Assembly: GCA_037903355.1 (NCBI GenBank)
Contig: JBAJFE010000038.1
Span: 434,001-498,000, forward strand
Origin: Trichuris trichiura
Taxonomy: Eukaryota > Nematoda > Enoplea > Trichinellida > Trichuridae
Reading direction: 5' to 3'
Length of the DNA: 64,000 nucleotides
Of the stretch, positions 11,601 to 26,417 are shown piece after piece; position 1 is the first letter of the stretch, and each line of letters starts with the position of its first letter. Made by a program: the position numbers and the translations under genes. Below the pieces are notes generated by a model. It saw nothing but the letters and a program-made list of their open reading frames with translations. It was not told the origin of the DNA and did no database searches.

Positions 11601-14600
11601 AAGTTATTTTATTTCTACTGTTTTCTGGTTGCTTATTTTTGTTTTTATAACCTTATTTCTGAATTTCACATACTCCCTTTTTGACTGGCATTCGTGTTTG
11701 ACAGTGTGAAGCAACGACAAATAACTTGTTCAGTCGAATTAACGATCTAGGAAAATAATTTCCTAATTCTGCAGTTGGCTTATGTAACTATTCGGGCCGC
11801 CAGCACAGGTTGTAAGATAAACAGGCAATTCCAGTAATCTATTGGAACAGATATTGGACAATGATCAGATTGGTTTGTGTCACTGATCACGGTCAACAGA
11901 ATTGTTTAAAGGCGGAGCAGACCGGTTAAAATTTAATAAACCAATTTGGCTTGCTGATATGTTTTCGGAAGGACATAGCAGGCTTCACTTATGCCATAAC
12001 TTTAAGCAGAATTTAGCAGCCTGTTCCGCAGTTCTTGATAAAATTTGGGCTGCATATCTTGTCACTGTCTGTTGTGGATACTGTCCTATTGCATAGGCTA
12101 TAGGATCAGACAGAGAAAAATACGATGGTTCTTATTGTCATTAAACATTTGTTTTGCCTGTGAAAGGGTAACATCTGCGTTTTTAGAATGAAGTTATGGC
12201 TGCTATTCATGGAAGGCGGGCATACTTTACATTTCAAGCTCTAAGATCTTACTACTAAACCTAAGTTACAATTTTATTTAAACGTAATCATTGGTCTTTC
12301 TATTAAAAATGTATGGCAAAATTTAAGCTTCAATGCTAAACTTATATTGAACTCGTAGAAGGCTATACTATTTCAAACAACGAAATGTTTCGGAATCTAC
12401 CAGTCTGTTTTAAATGCTATCGAACAGTCCTGTACAGAATTATAAAAGTAAGCGGTAATCAGTTTGGAAAATATTAAAGCTTTCCGGGCAGATTAAAGCG
12501 CAGTTTTAGTCTTTTCAGCAAACAACTTTCTGTTGGTGCGATTCACAAGGTAGTAAAGGAAATTCAATTGCGAGCAGAAGAGTTTCTTAGCCTGTCCATG
12601 TGATTTTTACTGCTATTGCACTTGCAAGTGGTTGCTCAATCGAGTATAATTTTTCTCCTTCACTTAGTTTTCTTAATATGACCGGTTCAGAGAGTACACA
12701 ATACAAGCAGCTAGTAACGACAAAGCGCAATTTCAGCGGAAGAAATGCCATAGAAGTTCAGTGAGCGTCCGTTCAAAGCCATGGAAATTCCCGCTGGGCT
12801 TAGCGCGAAGAAGAGCATGAATTGATTTCATTTGCACAGCGCCTTGATTAGGCTAATGTTTTTATACGGAGGCATCGATCAGACTACCTCAGTCCTAACT
12901 TTTAAATTTTCAATTACACCAGACTTTACAACTGTGCCGCCTTAAAGTTGCTGCAGGCTTTTACGAGGGCAAGTGCTTCATCCCTAAGGATTGAACAATT
13001 GAAGCCGTTTTCCAACAATAACATACAGCGGCAGTTTTGTTCCTTCTTTGTCACTCCAATTCTGACTTTTCCCAGCGTACTAGTTTCGGAGAGAGCATTG
13101 TTCGACGAACTTAGATCTTTTCAAATCGGAGGCAACTTTGTTTGTCAATCATCGCGTTAATAGTTATTATAATGCAGGTAGTAGTTCGCCGCTGAGATGA
13201 CCGAGCTTGAAAATCAGAACGGACTGTAAATAGTTCAGCTACCCTCGGCTAAAAAAGCTTACCCAAATTTTTTTTTCTCTTGAGCAGGGACTCTGTGCTA
13301 ATTCTTTTCTTGAGGTTTTGAGGCAAAGGCGCGGACGGAATAGTCTAGCCTTCATTTGTTTTGCCTTTACGCATACTTAATGCATGCTTAAGATTAGGGG
13401 CGGTCAGAGAGCAAGATGAATTGATTTTCCCGCCTTGCATGTCGTGCACGCAAATTCCCATAATGACCAGCCACGCGACAGCTAACAGTCTTTCTTTTGA
13501 TTAACTGATCTTGTTCGTGCTTCCTTGAAGAAATCATTTTCAGTGTTGTTTAAGCGAAAGGGTATTCCAGGGTAACCGCTTTGTTTAATTTTCTGAAATT
13601 TCCATTTCCTTCTTCCGCTTTCCTGATGCATATAGGCAAACTTCGCACTTGACCCAAAAGCATAAACTTCTAAGGGCAAATAGAGCTGATGACAAACTGA
13701 AAGAATGCTGCTGCTGGCTAATGCTTATTACTTTATTCAGCGTTTCGCTGCCTCAGTGTATTTCTTAAAAAATAGTAAAACGAACTTTGTGATTCACTGA
13801 AAAACTGTGAATAAGCTTGAACTTCTGTTGAAATATATTTTATGCAAAAAAAACAAATTTATTTTTACTCATGGATTTTTGTTCTGGTTCGTTCAGCTGT
13901 GCATTCTGTGACTGGGATCACGCTGCTGCCGTAGCAAGCTCGCGCTAAGAGGCATACATAGCTGTGCTCGTAATGCGTAAGCATAGCAACGAAACTTGCA
14001 CATTTAATAACGGCATTATTGATTCGCAGTGAGGCCAACTCGTAGCTGAGAATGAAGAAATTTTTGTTCTTATCATACCATGCGTTAATAAAACTTTATG
14101 GTTCGTCTGAGGCAGTTGAAGATTAGCTCAGGATCCCATGGACCTCTTGGTTCCTTCCTTTTGAAATATCACAGATTTCCTCGAACAGCCCATTTTCAGT
14201 TGTAGTAAGTAGCGAACTGTCACATGTACGCTTGCATATCACAGAAATGCACAGCTGCTATTAGGGGTTTCCATTATTGAAGCAAATTGTTTAGTAGACC
14301 TTGAGTCAAATAAACGGAAACTACTGAACCAAGTTGACATATGAATTTCCTTTTTTTTCCGTTTCTTCAGATACACCTGTGCATTTTCGCCTTCAAAACG
14401 AAATTAGACTGTACCGTGTGACTGTGAGGAAGGCGGTTGTTGACAGCTGTCATTTTGCAAGGAACCATTTGGCATGTGGCTTTCTGTATCAAAGAACTTG
14501 AAATAAAATCAAATGTTTTGTTTCTGCTCGAAATTTTGTTCGGCTCTTTCATTCCTACAGGCTTTGATCATTGGGAATACAAGCTCAAGGCGCATGCTGC

Positions 14601-17600
14601 GTTCCTTGGTTTGCACATTTCTTAAACGTACCGATTGACCAGTTTCTGTCTGCTTTTGCCATTAAAAACGGCGCCACAGCTCGTAAGGCGAATAGCAGTG
14701 CGATGTAATCGTTTTCCAAAAAACAGAGCAGCGGCCAGCGGAGTTTCCCGCTGACATATTCACTTTGCCGTGGCCGTTTTTCTAAGACAGAGAAGTATTG
14801 AAATTCGCGTCGTAAAAGTAAAATATATTTGAAGAATGGACAGATGCTACAGATTAAAAGTGCGTTGGCCATTTCACGGGGTAAGGCGCTTTTCTTGCTG
14901 CCTAGAGACAGAATGTTAGGAAACTGCCTGGAGGGATGAACGGCGGTACACATTGCCTGCAATGGCACATGTACGCAACCGCCGCATTTGTTCCCTAGAA
15001 TAAACCGAAGTTGCAGCGTACGACTTTAATTTTTCCCAAGGTCAGATGAGCAGACATTACCTTTTCAAAATCGCGATACGCGCACTGCATGTCTTCTCGT
15101 AAGCTTCTTTTCCCTGCAACAGCTACAATCGTAGCGATCGCGGAACATTGGATGTTCAAATGCTCAACCGCTCTTTCTGCTCTCCTAGTTATTCTTTGCC
15201 GGTTGAACATAACTATGGCAGCATTGCTGACGTTCGTTTCAGCATTGGTTCACCAGGCTGATGTCTTGTTAAACCTTATAACCAAGTTTGAGTTACTTGG
15301 AAAAACTTGCATTAATATTAATGATATATGATGATCGTTTACGAACAAACAAGATCGTTCAATCGCTTGGGCAAACATGGTTATAACGCCTACGCTTGCC
15401 TTACAAAGCTCGAAGTGAGCTGTTTTCAGCCCGCTGTTGAATGGACGCTGTCAGTCGGTGAAAAGCTTCATTGATGCTGCCATAAGTTAAGGAAGTTTTT
15501 GCGTTCTGCTAAAACTATTCCTTCTGCGCTGGAGCAGAATGGTGCACGTTCCCTTTGTCACTCCTATGCGGAACCGATGCTTGGTAGCGGAATGGAAATC
15601 AATAATAACTTGTAGTGAGGAAAGACGCACATTTATCAGACAACTGCCCCGAGCACAGCTCACGAATACCACTGATTTTGTTGAAATTTCAAGCTTAAAC
15701 CAGGAATAAATCAAGCAGGAAACCTGGCATTGCTTTCCAATGTAGACGACCGTTTTCCACTATACCAAGGGGTCGGTTGTTGCTAACCGTTTGTTGTTGT
15801 CATGGCGAATAAGCTAATCGGCTAACCAGCCGGCTGTGCTTAGCTAGCGGCTCAGTCTGACGCAGTCCGCTGTGACCCATATCGCCCGACTCTCCTTTTC
15901 AATTTGCTGCTGCAGATTCTCACAGGTTTCCACAACGGCGCATTGTCAGCGCTCAATTAGACGTCAAAACGGAAGCAGCCGCATTTTACTGCTGCTCGCT
16001 ACGCGCCGCTTCATTTATATAACGATCAAAAAAAGTTTTTCATTCCTGCGTCGGATACCACAACAATACACAAGCGGACAGGCATTCTTAATGGAAAATC
16101 AGGAAGTCTGATTTGGCCAGTTGAAAGCATGCCTTTCAAGAAACCACTGTTGCAGTCCTTTTTGTGCCTCTTTGTCAATACAGGTGAGTTTTCCTTACCT
16201 TTACCGTCATCGTTCATTATGCCAAATCAGGTGCAATTAAAATTCTTGGCGCGCTTAACCAATGACCATCTCGCGGTACTTTTATCGACCAATCATGCAT
16301 GAGAAGACAAAGTAACATGTCTTATTAGAAACAGTGCCCGTCAGATGGAAGGGAGACTAATGGGTGAACCCAACAGCTCCGACTGTAGGCGACTGGTTGC
16401 CACGGTGACTTTTTCAAAGTTCTTAATTCTCTAATCTGTTCAGCGAAGTGGCTAGCTTCGAGCGTCTTCGCAGTAATCAAGTACCTTTATCCACGATTCT
16501 TTAAGCTAGCGGCTATGATATCAACGGGGATAGCGAAGTGAAGTTAGACTGCTCCATCTGTAGTTCCCGAGTTATAGTTTCGAGCAGTGCACGTAAGGAC
16601 GAACGTATTCCCTTCTCGGCCATGGTCTATTCAATTGTTGGTGGGTAGTATTACACCGCAGATAGCTTTGCTTGATTTCCCAAGTGGCCTCCGAGGCATC
16701 TAGCCGCTTTGCGCTTACGCACGGCACATTGGTATTCAATGAAAACCGCTTGCAAACAAAGAACAGACATCCACAGCTTCTCAGTCTTCTTCAACGTCAA
16801 CCTGGTTCGCACATCGTGGCGTCCAGTGGCAGTTGTTGAGCTTTTGTTCGCTCTCCATGTCCCTTAACTTTCTCGATCGCGACGCTTGCAAAGCTCACAG
16901 TTGGCATTTCCGTTTTCCAGCACTGACAACCGTGCTCAACAAACGGATTTACTGTAGCGGGAGGAGTAATCAGTTTTTAAGATTGTGCAAACGAAATCGA
17001 TCTTTTAGTTATACTATTGTCGCGCAAAACAGCTAGTCTTCTTGCATCATCGGTCAACCCTATGCGTTTTAGCTGAACGGCCTTGAAATCCGAAATGCTC
17101 ACGGCAAGGAGTTTGAGTATTTTGCACGCTTTTGTTCATCTCACTTTCATTTTTTCGATGCTCAAGCGTGGATTGACGGTTTTACGCAAGCAAAAAAAAT
17201 CAATCCTCTCGTCTAGCCACGGAACAGGCACTGCAGGCAAGGTGCTTATCACCTTAACAAACGCGACATACCTGCTTTGCCGATTTGATCAACTAACCTG
17301 CAATCGTGTAGCAACTCTTTTCAGCTTTCTCCTCACTTTCCGAGTTGCTTTCACTACCTTTCCTCCTGGCTGGGCGATTCGCTGGATGCTTTCAAATTTT
17401 TCCTGATGCGCAAGCTCGTTAGAAAAATACATGTGTTTTGCCCAGTCTATTTTGTCAGCTTCTAAGAATGTTTATGGGTCGGAGTCGCGCTTGGTCGACA
17501 ACTGCCAAAAGAGGGAAATCTTGACGGAAGTAGCGCTGACGAAATTTTACCGAACGATAACGGAAACTTGGAAAATCGATTTTCATTTCAGCTGACACTC

Positions 17601-18054
17601 GCCATCCATTGAGCTGAACAAGCGCCGTGTAGTCGATTGGCAACCGAGCGTTTGACCATCATCATCGCACCATCATTTAATCCGCACATCACTGGCATCA
17701 GCCGACCACGTTGGCGGGCCAAGAAAGTCATTATTAGTTAATTGCTTGTCTCGTGCCTGCTTTAAACTCTCCGTGGAGGTTTGCGGATATGTCCCTTTTT
17801 GTTCATTTTGTGTCACCAGGGGCAGCGGGCTGGTCGCTGTCTTCTACCATATTTTTGTCATACCTTAGCTTTTCGTTTCGTTTCCGCTAAAGGTCGTACA
17901 CCTATGTTGTACTTTTGCAGCGCCTTGCAATGCGCCAAGGAATTTACGGTCTTTGCGCAGCGCCCTATAAACCGGGTGACAACGACAGTGTGGTTTCTAT
18001 TTCGACCGGTCGCCGCCGAAGCAGCATCTCCGATGCAGTCCACGTCCATTTGTT
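8628..18054. other. 9.4 kb gene-poor region
   Basis: I read both strands here and found no exon with family resemblance. ORFs are short (60-127 codons), often overlap on opposite strands, and most begin at non-ATG codons. Position 17983 onward is open in the frame of the channel start codon, so the potassium-channel 5' UTR and promoter presumably lie in the last few hundred bases. The sequence from about 15.8 to 18.0 kb looks richer in G+C than the flanks by eye. Confidence 0.35.
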
Positions 18055-21000
18055 ATGGATGAGAGAGTAATTTTGAACGTCGGCGGTATACGACACGAAA
18101 CATACAAAGCAACGCTTAAGGTAAGGTCTTCACTGCCTTAGTACCCAAATTCAGGAGCGTTATTGCCGAGTGAGCAGCGCCATGTTAAGCGCTGCTTTGT
18201 CAGCGAGTAGTCGGTCACTTCAAAGTCGGCTTGGCATCCACTTTTCAAGATTGGCAGCAGTACGCAAAGAAAGTTAAATCAAATAGCTTTTCTTAATCCA
18301 GCGCTTTCTTGATTCTTCACAATTCACGCATTTTCATATTACGTGCAAGAGCCGCCATGTAACTCTCGTCTGAGTTAAGTAATCTATTTGAAAGCTATTG
18401 GTAAAACTCTTTGTTTACAAGTACTCAAACGTCACTTACGTTCGGCTGGCTTGCTAGCTAACTGTCATTGCGCGCACACTAATGTACTTTAACTGTTATG
18501 AACTTAGCTTCCAGGAAACTCTTGTTTCATCTAAGTAAGGCAGCAAAATCTGAAAAATGTTTATGTCATTAGAACGTTGAGTTCATTGATTGCTAAGGTG
18601 TGGCGGTTGTTTCGTTTTGCAACTTAGTAAGGCATTCAGGCATTGCACGCTTGATGGTAGGGCACTCTTGCCGAAACCAAGTCGTTCATGTTTTTCTCAT
18701 AATGCTTCACGTGGCCAACGGAAATGTAGGAGCAAAACGCTGACCTAAAATAGCTATGAATTGTCCAATGTTCAAGAGCTCCTAGTCAATAGGAAAGACG
18801 AGACGCGGTAATGGCCAGCTGTAAAGCCTTTCCAAACGTCAAACACTTAAATCATGTCTTCGCCATTTTTCTGATAATGGGAAGCAAGGCGAGGCAGTGC
18901 TGGCTGTCGCAATTGTATTTTTGTTTTTTGTCTTTGTAATTTTCCGTTGTGGAAAATGCGTTGCTTCGCAAATGGTGCAATGCTTCACGTTTCACGGTCT
19001 TACCTCGATGAAGATATCGCCATTGTGAGACTTGCAACAATGCTAATAAAGTTGGAAGGTAAAAAGTCATTTTGGCTAAATGGGAATTGCTTCTGCAAAA
19101 GCGGAATTGAATTTGCAGTGAAAACATTTTGCATTGGTTAGGTTTGTTTATCAGTTGCCTTCAGCAAAGAAAAGCATTGTTGATAAGCTTGCTGCAATGT
19201 TGGGCTTAAGCGTGTGCATGCTGATAGTCATCGTTTCCTATGCATCTTTAGTTACTCCTTAATTTTCATTTAAGCCATCCTAGTTTCATTTACCTTGTGG
19301 CAATAGCTAAGTATCCGTTCTTCGCCCGCACGACTAGATTTTGAAACTTTATCACTCTTAGGCTATTGAAAAATTGTTTCGTAAGGCGATTTTCTGTTTT
19401 TGAATACACTTACAATGATACACCCCATTTAATCGCTAGAAGGCTTTTACTTCACGCAGCTCAGAGCAAAGCATGTTCCGTCAATCATCAGCGTGTTTCA
19501 CAAGTACGGGCAAAAAGCGTTATTGCTCTATTCTGTCAGCTTGCTCGACAATCGTATGCAGTCAATTATTTAACTCATTTGTCGGACATATTTCTTTAGG
19601 CAGCATTTTAATTTCTATTAAGCGTGATACGGCTTATCCTTAATTTTTACTTTTCGCGTCCATTGTCAGTTCGCAAACAGTTATGTGGGAAAAAAGCGCG
19701 GCAAGAGATTGACTTGTGCGTAATAAATCATTGAATATCCGGAGCTTCTACTGGGAAATGTAATATTGAGTTCGAGTTGTTGGAGGGAATGACGATTCTC
19801 TGACAACACGTATTTACCAACTGGTACGCCCATACATCTTATGTTACTGTGTAATGCTCCTCTTGATTGCTGTATGGTCTGTTTAGTTGGGTTTCGTCTT
19901 CTGTCTTATAATTGATGACTAAACTGTGCCGCTTTCACTTCGGCCACTTATATTCCAGCACGAACAATATCTAACTGCATCTTAAAAGCCTGAATGGCAA
20001 ACTGTTACCATGTTGGCAAAATGAGCATATCCAGTTGCTGAATACTAAACATATATGAAGTAAACGCGCTATTGTTAAATCCGAGCAGTTAAAATCCATT
20101 TTAGTTCACCACTGTTTAATTGTTTTGTCAAACGTACTGCCCCCTAAAAAATGCTTCACGATTTCATTTTGTCTCAATTTCGTTTATCAATTAAACGAAA
20201 TTTCTTCGGTCTGATAGCTACCCCCGCGTGCAACTGGGTTATAGAATACTTTTCCCGTAGACATTTCTTTAATGTCATATAGTTTCTCTCAATTCTTTCT
20301 TTTTTATTTTCACTCAATAATCTCGTGACGCCCTATTTTCCTTGCTGCATAATTCGCCTTTTTCCGCTAAGTTTAAAAGTAATAATAATATGTTACAGTT
20401 TGGTTAGTGTTAATAGTTGCTTGAATCTCTGAAGAGTTAGTCTGCTCACGAATAAATATCAATGAGAGCTAACAGCAACCATACTAGTAAATCAATGCTG
20501 GAAAAGAAAGGCCTCTTTAAGCTTGAATAGAAATGAGCGTGAACTTTTCTCTCGCATGGTTGTTTTGGATCTTTTTTTGTTTAGCGGGCCTTTTACACGC
20601 TGGTAACATGTCATAAATTAAGCAGAACTGGCGCTGCTTGCCGTAAGGAGGTCGTTATCTTTTGGAAGTGCTTTTTTGAGTGGCACTCAAACGAGTCTAA
20701 GGTTTTATCACGACTCAATCTCTCCTTGCTCATTCTCACTTATCGTCTGTTCAGCAGATTTTTTTGTTGTCATTTTTACTAAGCATGATTCATTTGGATC
20801 ACTATAGCACTACACCTTCCTCCTTCATAATGTATGATGAAAAATGCGCTTCCTTTCCCGTAGGGCAAATATTGTCGTACTAAAGCTCCGTGCTAGCTAT
20901 CCGCTTTTGAACTTGCCGTAATCGTTTTATATTCTGACTGTAGAGCTTTTGTGGGTGATTAAGCAAAACATTGCCATGCGCAGGGTATAATAACACAATT

Positions 21001-24000
21001 CGCAAGGCATTCTCAACAAAGTGTTCTTATGTGTATTTCTACGCATACTTTAGGCGTACATGCGCGGAAATGAACAGTTTATGCATTACAAAGCGATTTC
21101 GATTCTGTGAATGCCTAACGTTAGCATTGCACTGAAACCCAATGATCGTTGACATTTTTCTACTTGCAATGCATTCTGCATAGGCTTATGTGATATTTTC
21201 TTTCTTTCTAGCAAAGTAAGGCGGTGAGTAACTGGTTGTTGATCGGTCTAGAAAGTCGTAGTCTTTTGTAAAAGTGCGGCCCTTGCTTTGAACTTAGTGA
21301 TATTACTTGAAGTTAGCTCTTGTCACAGAGTAACCTGCCTCACTTGCATACTTTACAGATAACCCTAGTTCAAATAAATGATCGATTACTGAGACGGGTT
21401 CTCATCGCTGCCCTTGAATAATTTCTTAGACCACTGATTAGGTTAACTAATGCTCATAATGAATCATCATAGGTCATTTTAACGCAAAAGCAGTGAATAC
21501 TTGTCATGTATAGTGTGCTCACGAAGCTTTCCGAAACAGCTAACTTAATTAGTACGTGTATCTAAACGTAACTGTAGAAAAGCATGGTAATGAACAGAAA
21601 GCAGTGATGTATGACTTACATTTACCACGGAAGAATGAACGTAAAATCATCTACCTCCACTTGCACGGTACTGCGACGAGCGCTGATTGCTCCTACTTGT
21701 TGAACACATAATAAATAATCGACTGAACAATAGAGCACACGTATTCGATATTTAACGACGCGGATATTCCTCAGTCCGCCGCAGCTGATACAATTCAGTG
21801 CACGTTCACGCGTGAACTTTCACTAATGAGCTATCTCACACGTACGCATCTGAAGTTAAGATAGCATATTTATCACCTATTTCTAAATAACTTCTCTGCA
21901 ATACTTTGTTTCAACCCGGAAAATTATTGTATCCGCTTGGGATATTGACTGGAACAAGTGGAATGTTAAAATGGGTAAATGAACGGGAAGTGGTAGGCAG
22001 ACCTTGCAGTTTTAGAGAGGTACCTAACTTCTTTAGGCGAAAGTAAATCGTCTGAAATGGTCGACGAAAGCTAGCTGCCATACGTTTGGTGAATTTTAGT
22101 TACTAGACTTATTACTTTCTCTGTTGTTCGAATGCCTTTAGTAACCATGTGTCGTCATTTTCCAAGGGTAAATAAACTTTGAAATGGTCAATCCACCTTT
22201 GCCAGTCTTCATTTAGCAAAGTTATCAGGTGCCGTGAATTGCGATGCATCGTTTTCGCAGGTACGCACGATGTTCCAGCGTTATTGGCAAGCAGCCTCCA
22301 GACTTATTAACGTTTGCTTTTGGACGTAATTCTGTCGTGAAATGTGGTAGCATTATTATTGTGCATCCTGTTGATTGAAAAAGTCATTAAACGCCTACTT
22401 GCTGAGGTACTTTCATAAGGTCATTAAACTTTTATTGTTGCACACACGTCAGCAAAATTTCGAAAGGTATGAGGCTGAAAGCATGACTTTTTTCCACCCT
22501 CTAGCTGTCGTTTCCAGTTGTGGTCAGAAAGAGAAGGTAACCTACTGCCTGCTGCTCTCCTTTGAATTGGCAGGCATGGCCAACAGCTGCGTATCGCTTG
22601 TAAATTATGAAGAATTTTATTTCATCAATTGAACGTATCTGGGACTAAATAATTGAATAATATGAGTGTTTACGCTTCAGGGGCGATTCCTGAGTAACCG
22701 CTAATGAACCAAGGTTATCGTTCAGTCGCCAAACCAACTAAGGTTGCTAGTGGGTTAAACACCACAAACTTCTGTCACTTAGTTGTTATAAGCGTAAAGT
22801 AAATTTAGCTATCGTTGTTTCTGGTCTTAAGGAACGCGGCGTAGAGAATAGCGTCCGTTCGACACTTCTAAATCTACGCATCTAACTAATGATGGCGTAC
22901 GCAAAACGAGCTATTGAACTGTTAATAGATTTTCCATCTCAACTGGCACGTATTTTCAGTTACTTAATGATAGAAACTAAGGAAACTCGGTCAGGAAACA
23001 ATTAATAATGAAAATTACTCCTTTCTTAGCCATGTTACCTGTTATTTGTCATAAGGATCGTCTTTCCAGCTGCCAATTCTAATCAGTCCTTAGCAGCTAC
23101 CCTGGTAATTTATTATTAGTATTTCGTGAAAATTGAGCTGCTCTTCGTGGAAAAGTTTGTACTTTTTTCAAATTCCGTCTTTCAGCGAGAGAGCAGTGCC
23201 ATTACGTTTACACCTTTCATTAGTATTTCGGTTGAAAGGCCATTATTCTGTTGTGTGCAAGGCATCAACCGCTAGCAGCGTTTCGCATGATCTGTTTCAA
23301 GCGTAGCTTTGTAGCATGTGCGTTGTCTGTCCGTCTACACACCGATACTGGGTAATCAGTAGCTTTTCCATCATGATTCCTGGCATTGCCTTTTGTGCGT
23401 GTCTTTGAACTGCCGTTAAAAAACTAGGTCGGTTAACGTAATGTTCCAGTTCTTCCGCATGTTATCAATCGGGTGTCGTTGGCAGAGATTATTTCCTGGA
23501 AACCACTTGCTCGGCCATTACGTGGCGTCAGGACCTGCTCAAACTGTCCTGGTTAGTCTGCAGCAACGTAGAAGCGCAAAGAATGGCTGGCAACATTGCT
23601 AACGTTCATATCATTTTAGTGGATGGGACTGAGAATGCAAGCTACGTTTAAACTGGCAGGGAGAGATTGGGAGGAGACGTTACAGGTTTCTCAGTCCTTG
23701 GAAAAGTAAAAACGATTCTTTAAAATAGTACGCATAGCGCATCTTCGTGCATTTTTGCCCGTATAAGCGCAGACTGCGCAGAAAGAAGCGTGGGATGGTT
23801 TAAATAACATGCGGGTGGCTCTGTTAAGTTAGCTCGAAACATAACTCGCATGAATTGCCCTACGGCTCAAATTTCCGCTCGCTTACACAAAATATCCATT
23901 GGAGAACCGTATAAACTAAAAATATATTTGCGCATTATTGTCCTTTACTAGTAATTAGGAATTTCTTTTCGCATCGATCTGCTGTTTCAGCTGCCAAATC

Positions 24001-26079
24001 AGCCTATGTTAACATTATCCGCTGAGTCGTGCAAGATCGAAGCAACTGAATTGGGCCTAATTTGTTTTTCATTTCACTTTGATATCCTTCTTCGACGAGG
24101 GCCTGCTTGATAGCCTTCCAAATTAGCACTTATTACATATATGCGCTTACTGCACAACTCATCTATTCTATGACCTTACCGGAAAGAATTAAGAAACATT
24201 AGAATTTATAATTTGACCGTTTTATTTTGATTGGTGAGCCAGTACGATGTTCAAACACGGTTCACCCCAGAGCAATCAATTTGCGTAGCTTGTTTGGAAC
24301 TAATGAATTCGTCAAAGTATTCAACAGTAAACATTTGGAGTTGCAACCATTCGAATGCTTAAACCTAATTAGAAGCTTTACAAAATTTTTAGAAAATCCC
24401 TGCAACGCGGCTGTCCCGACTGACTGAGGCGTTAGCTAACTACGATCCCGTGCTTAACGAATATTTTTTCGACCGGCACCCAGCCGTGTTTGCTCAAATT
24501 CTAAACTACTATCGTACTGGTAAATTGCACTACCCAACCGACGTCTGTGGACCGCTATTCGAAGAGGAGCTCGAGTTCTGGGGTCTAGACGCCAACCAGG
24601 TGGAGCCCTGCTGTTGGATGACTTATACGCAACATCGAGACACTCAGGAGACGCTTGCCGTTCTCGACCGGCTCGACGTGGATAGCGACATGCATGATGA
24701 GGAGGCAGTTGCTAAGCGTTTCGGATGGGAAGATGACTACATCTCAGGTAATCTATCCTGGTGGCAGAGGCTCAAGCCTAAAGTATGGGCTTTATTCGAC
24801 GAACCCTATTCTTCCACTTCAGCCAAGGTGAGAGAAAGTGCAATGAAATTCCACATGTGATTGATTGTCGCTTAGGTAATCGCTGTTACATCTGTGTTCA
24901 CTATATGCGTGTCGATTCTTTCTTTCTGCCTAAAAACTCATCCGGACTTTCGAATACCAGTGCTAGAAAGCTATGTTTACAATAGTAGTAATGGGCTCAT
25001 CAGGTTTTCTACGTCGAAAGGCATGGTCTTCGACAAAGAACGTACCCAGCCGCATAGCGCTTTCTTTGTCGTCGAAGCCATCTGCAACACTTGGTTCACT
25101 TTGGAAATTCTAATTCGTTTCGTCTTCTGTCCGTCCAAGGTGCTATTTTTCAAGTCGCCCATAAATGTAATTGATCTCGTGGTAAGTCGTTACTCCCCAA
25201 TCATCCAATCAGTCCAGCGAGTCGAGTATGTTTTTTCCTTTCAGGCAACAATGAGCTTTTTCATGGATTTCTTGTTGAAAGAAGTGGCTATGTCTGCCAA
25301 CAAAGACATGGTAGAATTTTTCAGCATCATTCGCATAATGCGGCTGTTCAAACTTACTCAGCACAGCAGCGGTCTCAAAATTTTAGTTCACACATTCCGC
25401 GCCAGTGCAAAAGAGCTCAGCTTGCTAGTCTTTTTCCTGGTGCTTGGCATTGTCGTATTTGCGGCCTTAATCTACTACGCAGAGCGGATTGAGTCGAATC
25501 CGGAAAACGACTTCATCAGTATACCGCTTGGATTATGGTGGGCAATAGTAACAATGACCACTGTGGGGTAGGAAGATCTTTTCTCGTTGCAACTATTTCT
25601 GCAACTAATGCTCATTTTATAGCTACGGTGATATGACACCTAAGACTTATTTGGGCATGATCGTGGGCAGTCTTTGTGCCCTCACCGGTGTGCTAACCAT
25701 TGCACTACCGGTGCCTGTGATAGTTAGCAACTTCGCCATGTTTTACTCACACACGCAAGCCCGGGCTAAGCTGCCGAAAAAACGCCGGCGTGTATTACCG
25801 CTTGAGCAAGCTCGCATGCAAACCAGGAGAAAAGCCATAGGCGATGGAACTGGTCTATTATACGGTCGTGTTCCGGGTGGGCAGCGTGAGTCAAAAGGTA
25901 TTCTGTCGTTGAAAGGTCGGTTTGAACAGTGTATGCTTGCAGGAGGCTTGGACGAAGTGGAGCCTATATTGTCATCTCCGCGTCGTGATCGCTACGCGCA
26001 GCGGGTAATTGCAAACGCGAAAAGCACCTTGTATGCCTTCAATTCGGTTTCCGAAGCTAAGCCGACTCAGGGTGCGTGA
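18055..26079 (+). CDS. Shaw: Shaw/Kv3-type voltage-gated potassium channel, complete
   Basis: Five exons: 18055-18120, 24393-24827, 24876-25181, 25245-25567, 25623-26079; 1587 nt, 528 residues. The T1 tetramerisation domain opens with [19 protein letters not shown] and continues [19 protein letters not shown], including the HCCW-like ...VEPCCWMTY zinc region typical of Shaw. S1 is in exon 3 ([16 protein letters not shown]), S4 in exon 4 ([13 protein letters not shown]), the pore reads TMTTVGYGD with the filter codon split by a 55 bp intron, and S6 carries the PVPVIVSNF gate hinge. The tail begins [17 protein letters not shown], as in Shaw/EGL-36. The channel repolarises neurons and muscle; C. 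elegans EGL-36 acts in egg-laying muscle. Oddity: the fourth Shaw S4 basic residue is Gln (KLTQHSSG). Start choice: first ATG before the T1 domain, although the frame is open upstream to 17983. Confidence 0.95.
18121..24392 (+). other. 6.27 kb first intron of the Shaw channel
   Basis: It begins GTAAGG right after TLK and ends TTTTTAG before KIPATR, interrupting the T1 domain after its first 22 residues in phase 0. No coding region was recognised inside on either strand. A first intron of this size among ~50 bp introns is a natural place for enhancers, but no specific site was identified. Confidence 0.75.
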
Positions 26080-26417
26080 AGAGGAACGACAATTTCACAA
26101 AATCTCCATTTGTTTGCAGTGAAATTGGTGTCTGGGCGTCACAAGGTGCTGCTGACAGCAGCCGCTAGCTCCTCGCTTGGCGAAGAGCAGCTGCAGATGA
26201 AAGAAATGGGCCCATAGCTCCCTGAATACGTACTGATTCAAATGTTTCTTCCCGTTGGTAATGCTAACAAATCATGCGGAATTAAAGTGATACTTCAGAT
26301 TGTTGGCTGAAGAAACTATTGCACGTTGCACTTTTGGAACGACACAGATTCTCTTCATGAAACCGTAAGAGGATTAATGAGAACATTGAATCCTTGCGAT
26401 CATTCAGACTTCAAGCA
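26080..26417. other. Convergent 3' interval between the channel and the WAP gene
   Basis: There are 338 bp between the TGA of the channel and the TAA of the minus-strand WAP gene. It must hold both 3' UTRs. No perfect AATAAA was seen; an AATTAAA-like stretch occurs near 26279. Confidence 0.5.

Noticed and set aside
17083..17406. 107-codon ORF upstream of the Shaw start
   Set aside because: No resemblance to channel N-termini, and it is not in phase with a plausible splice to the T1 exon.
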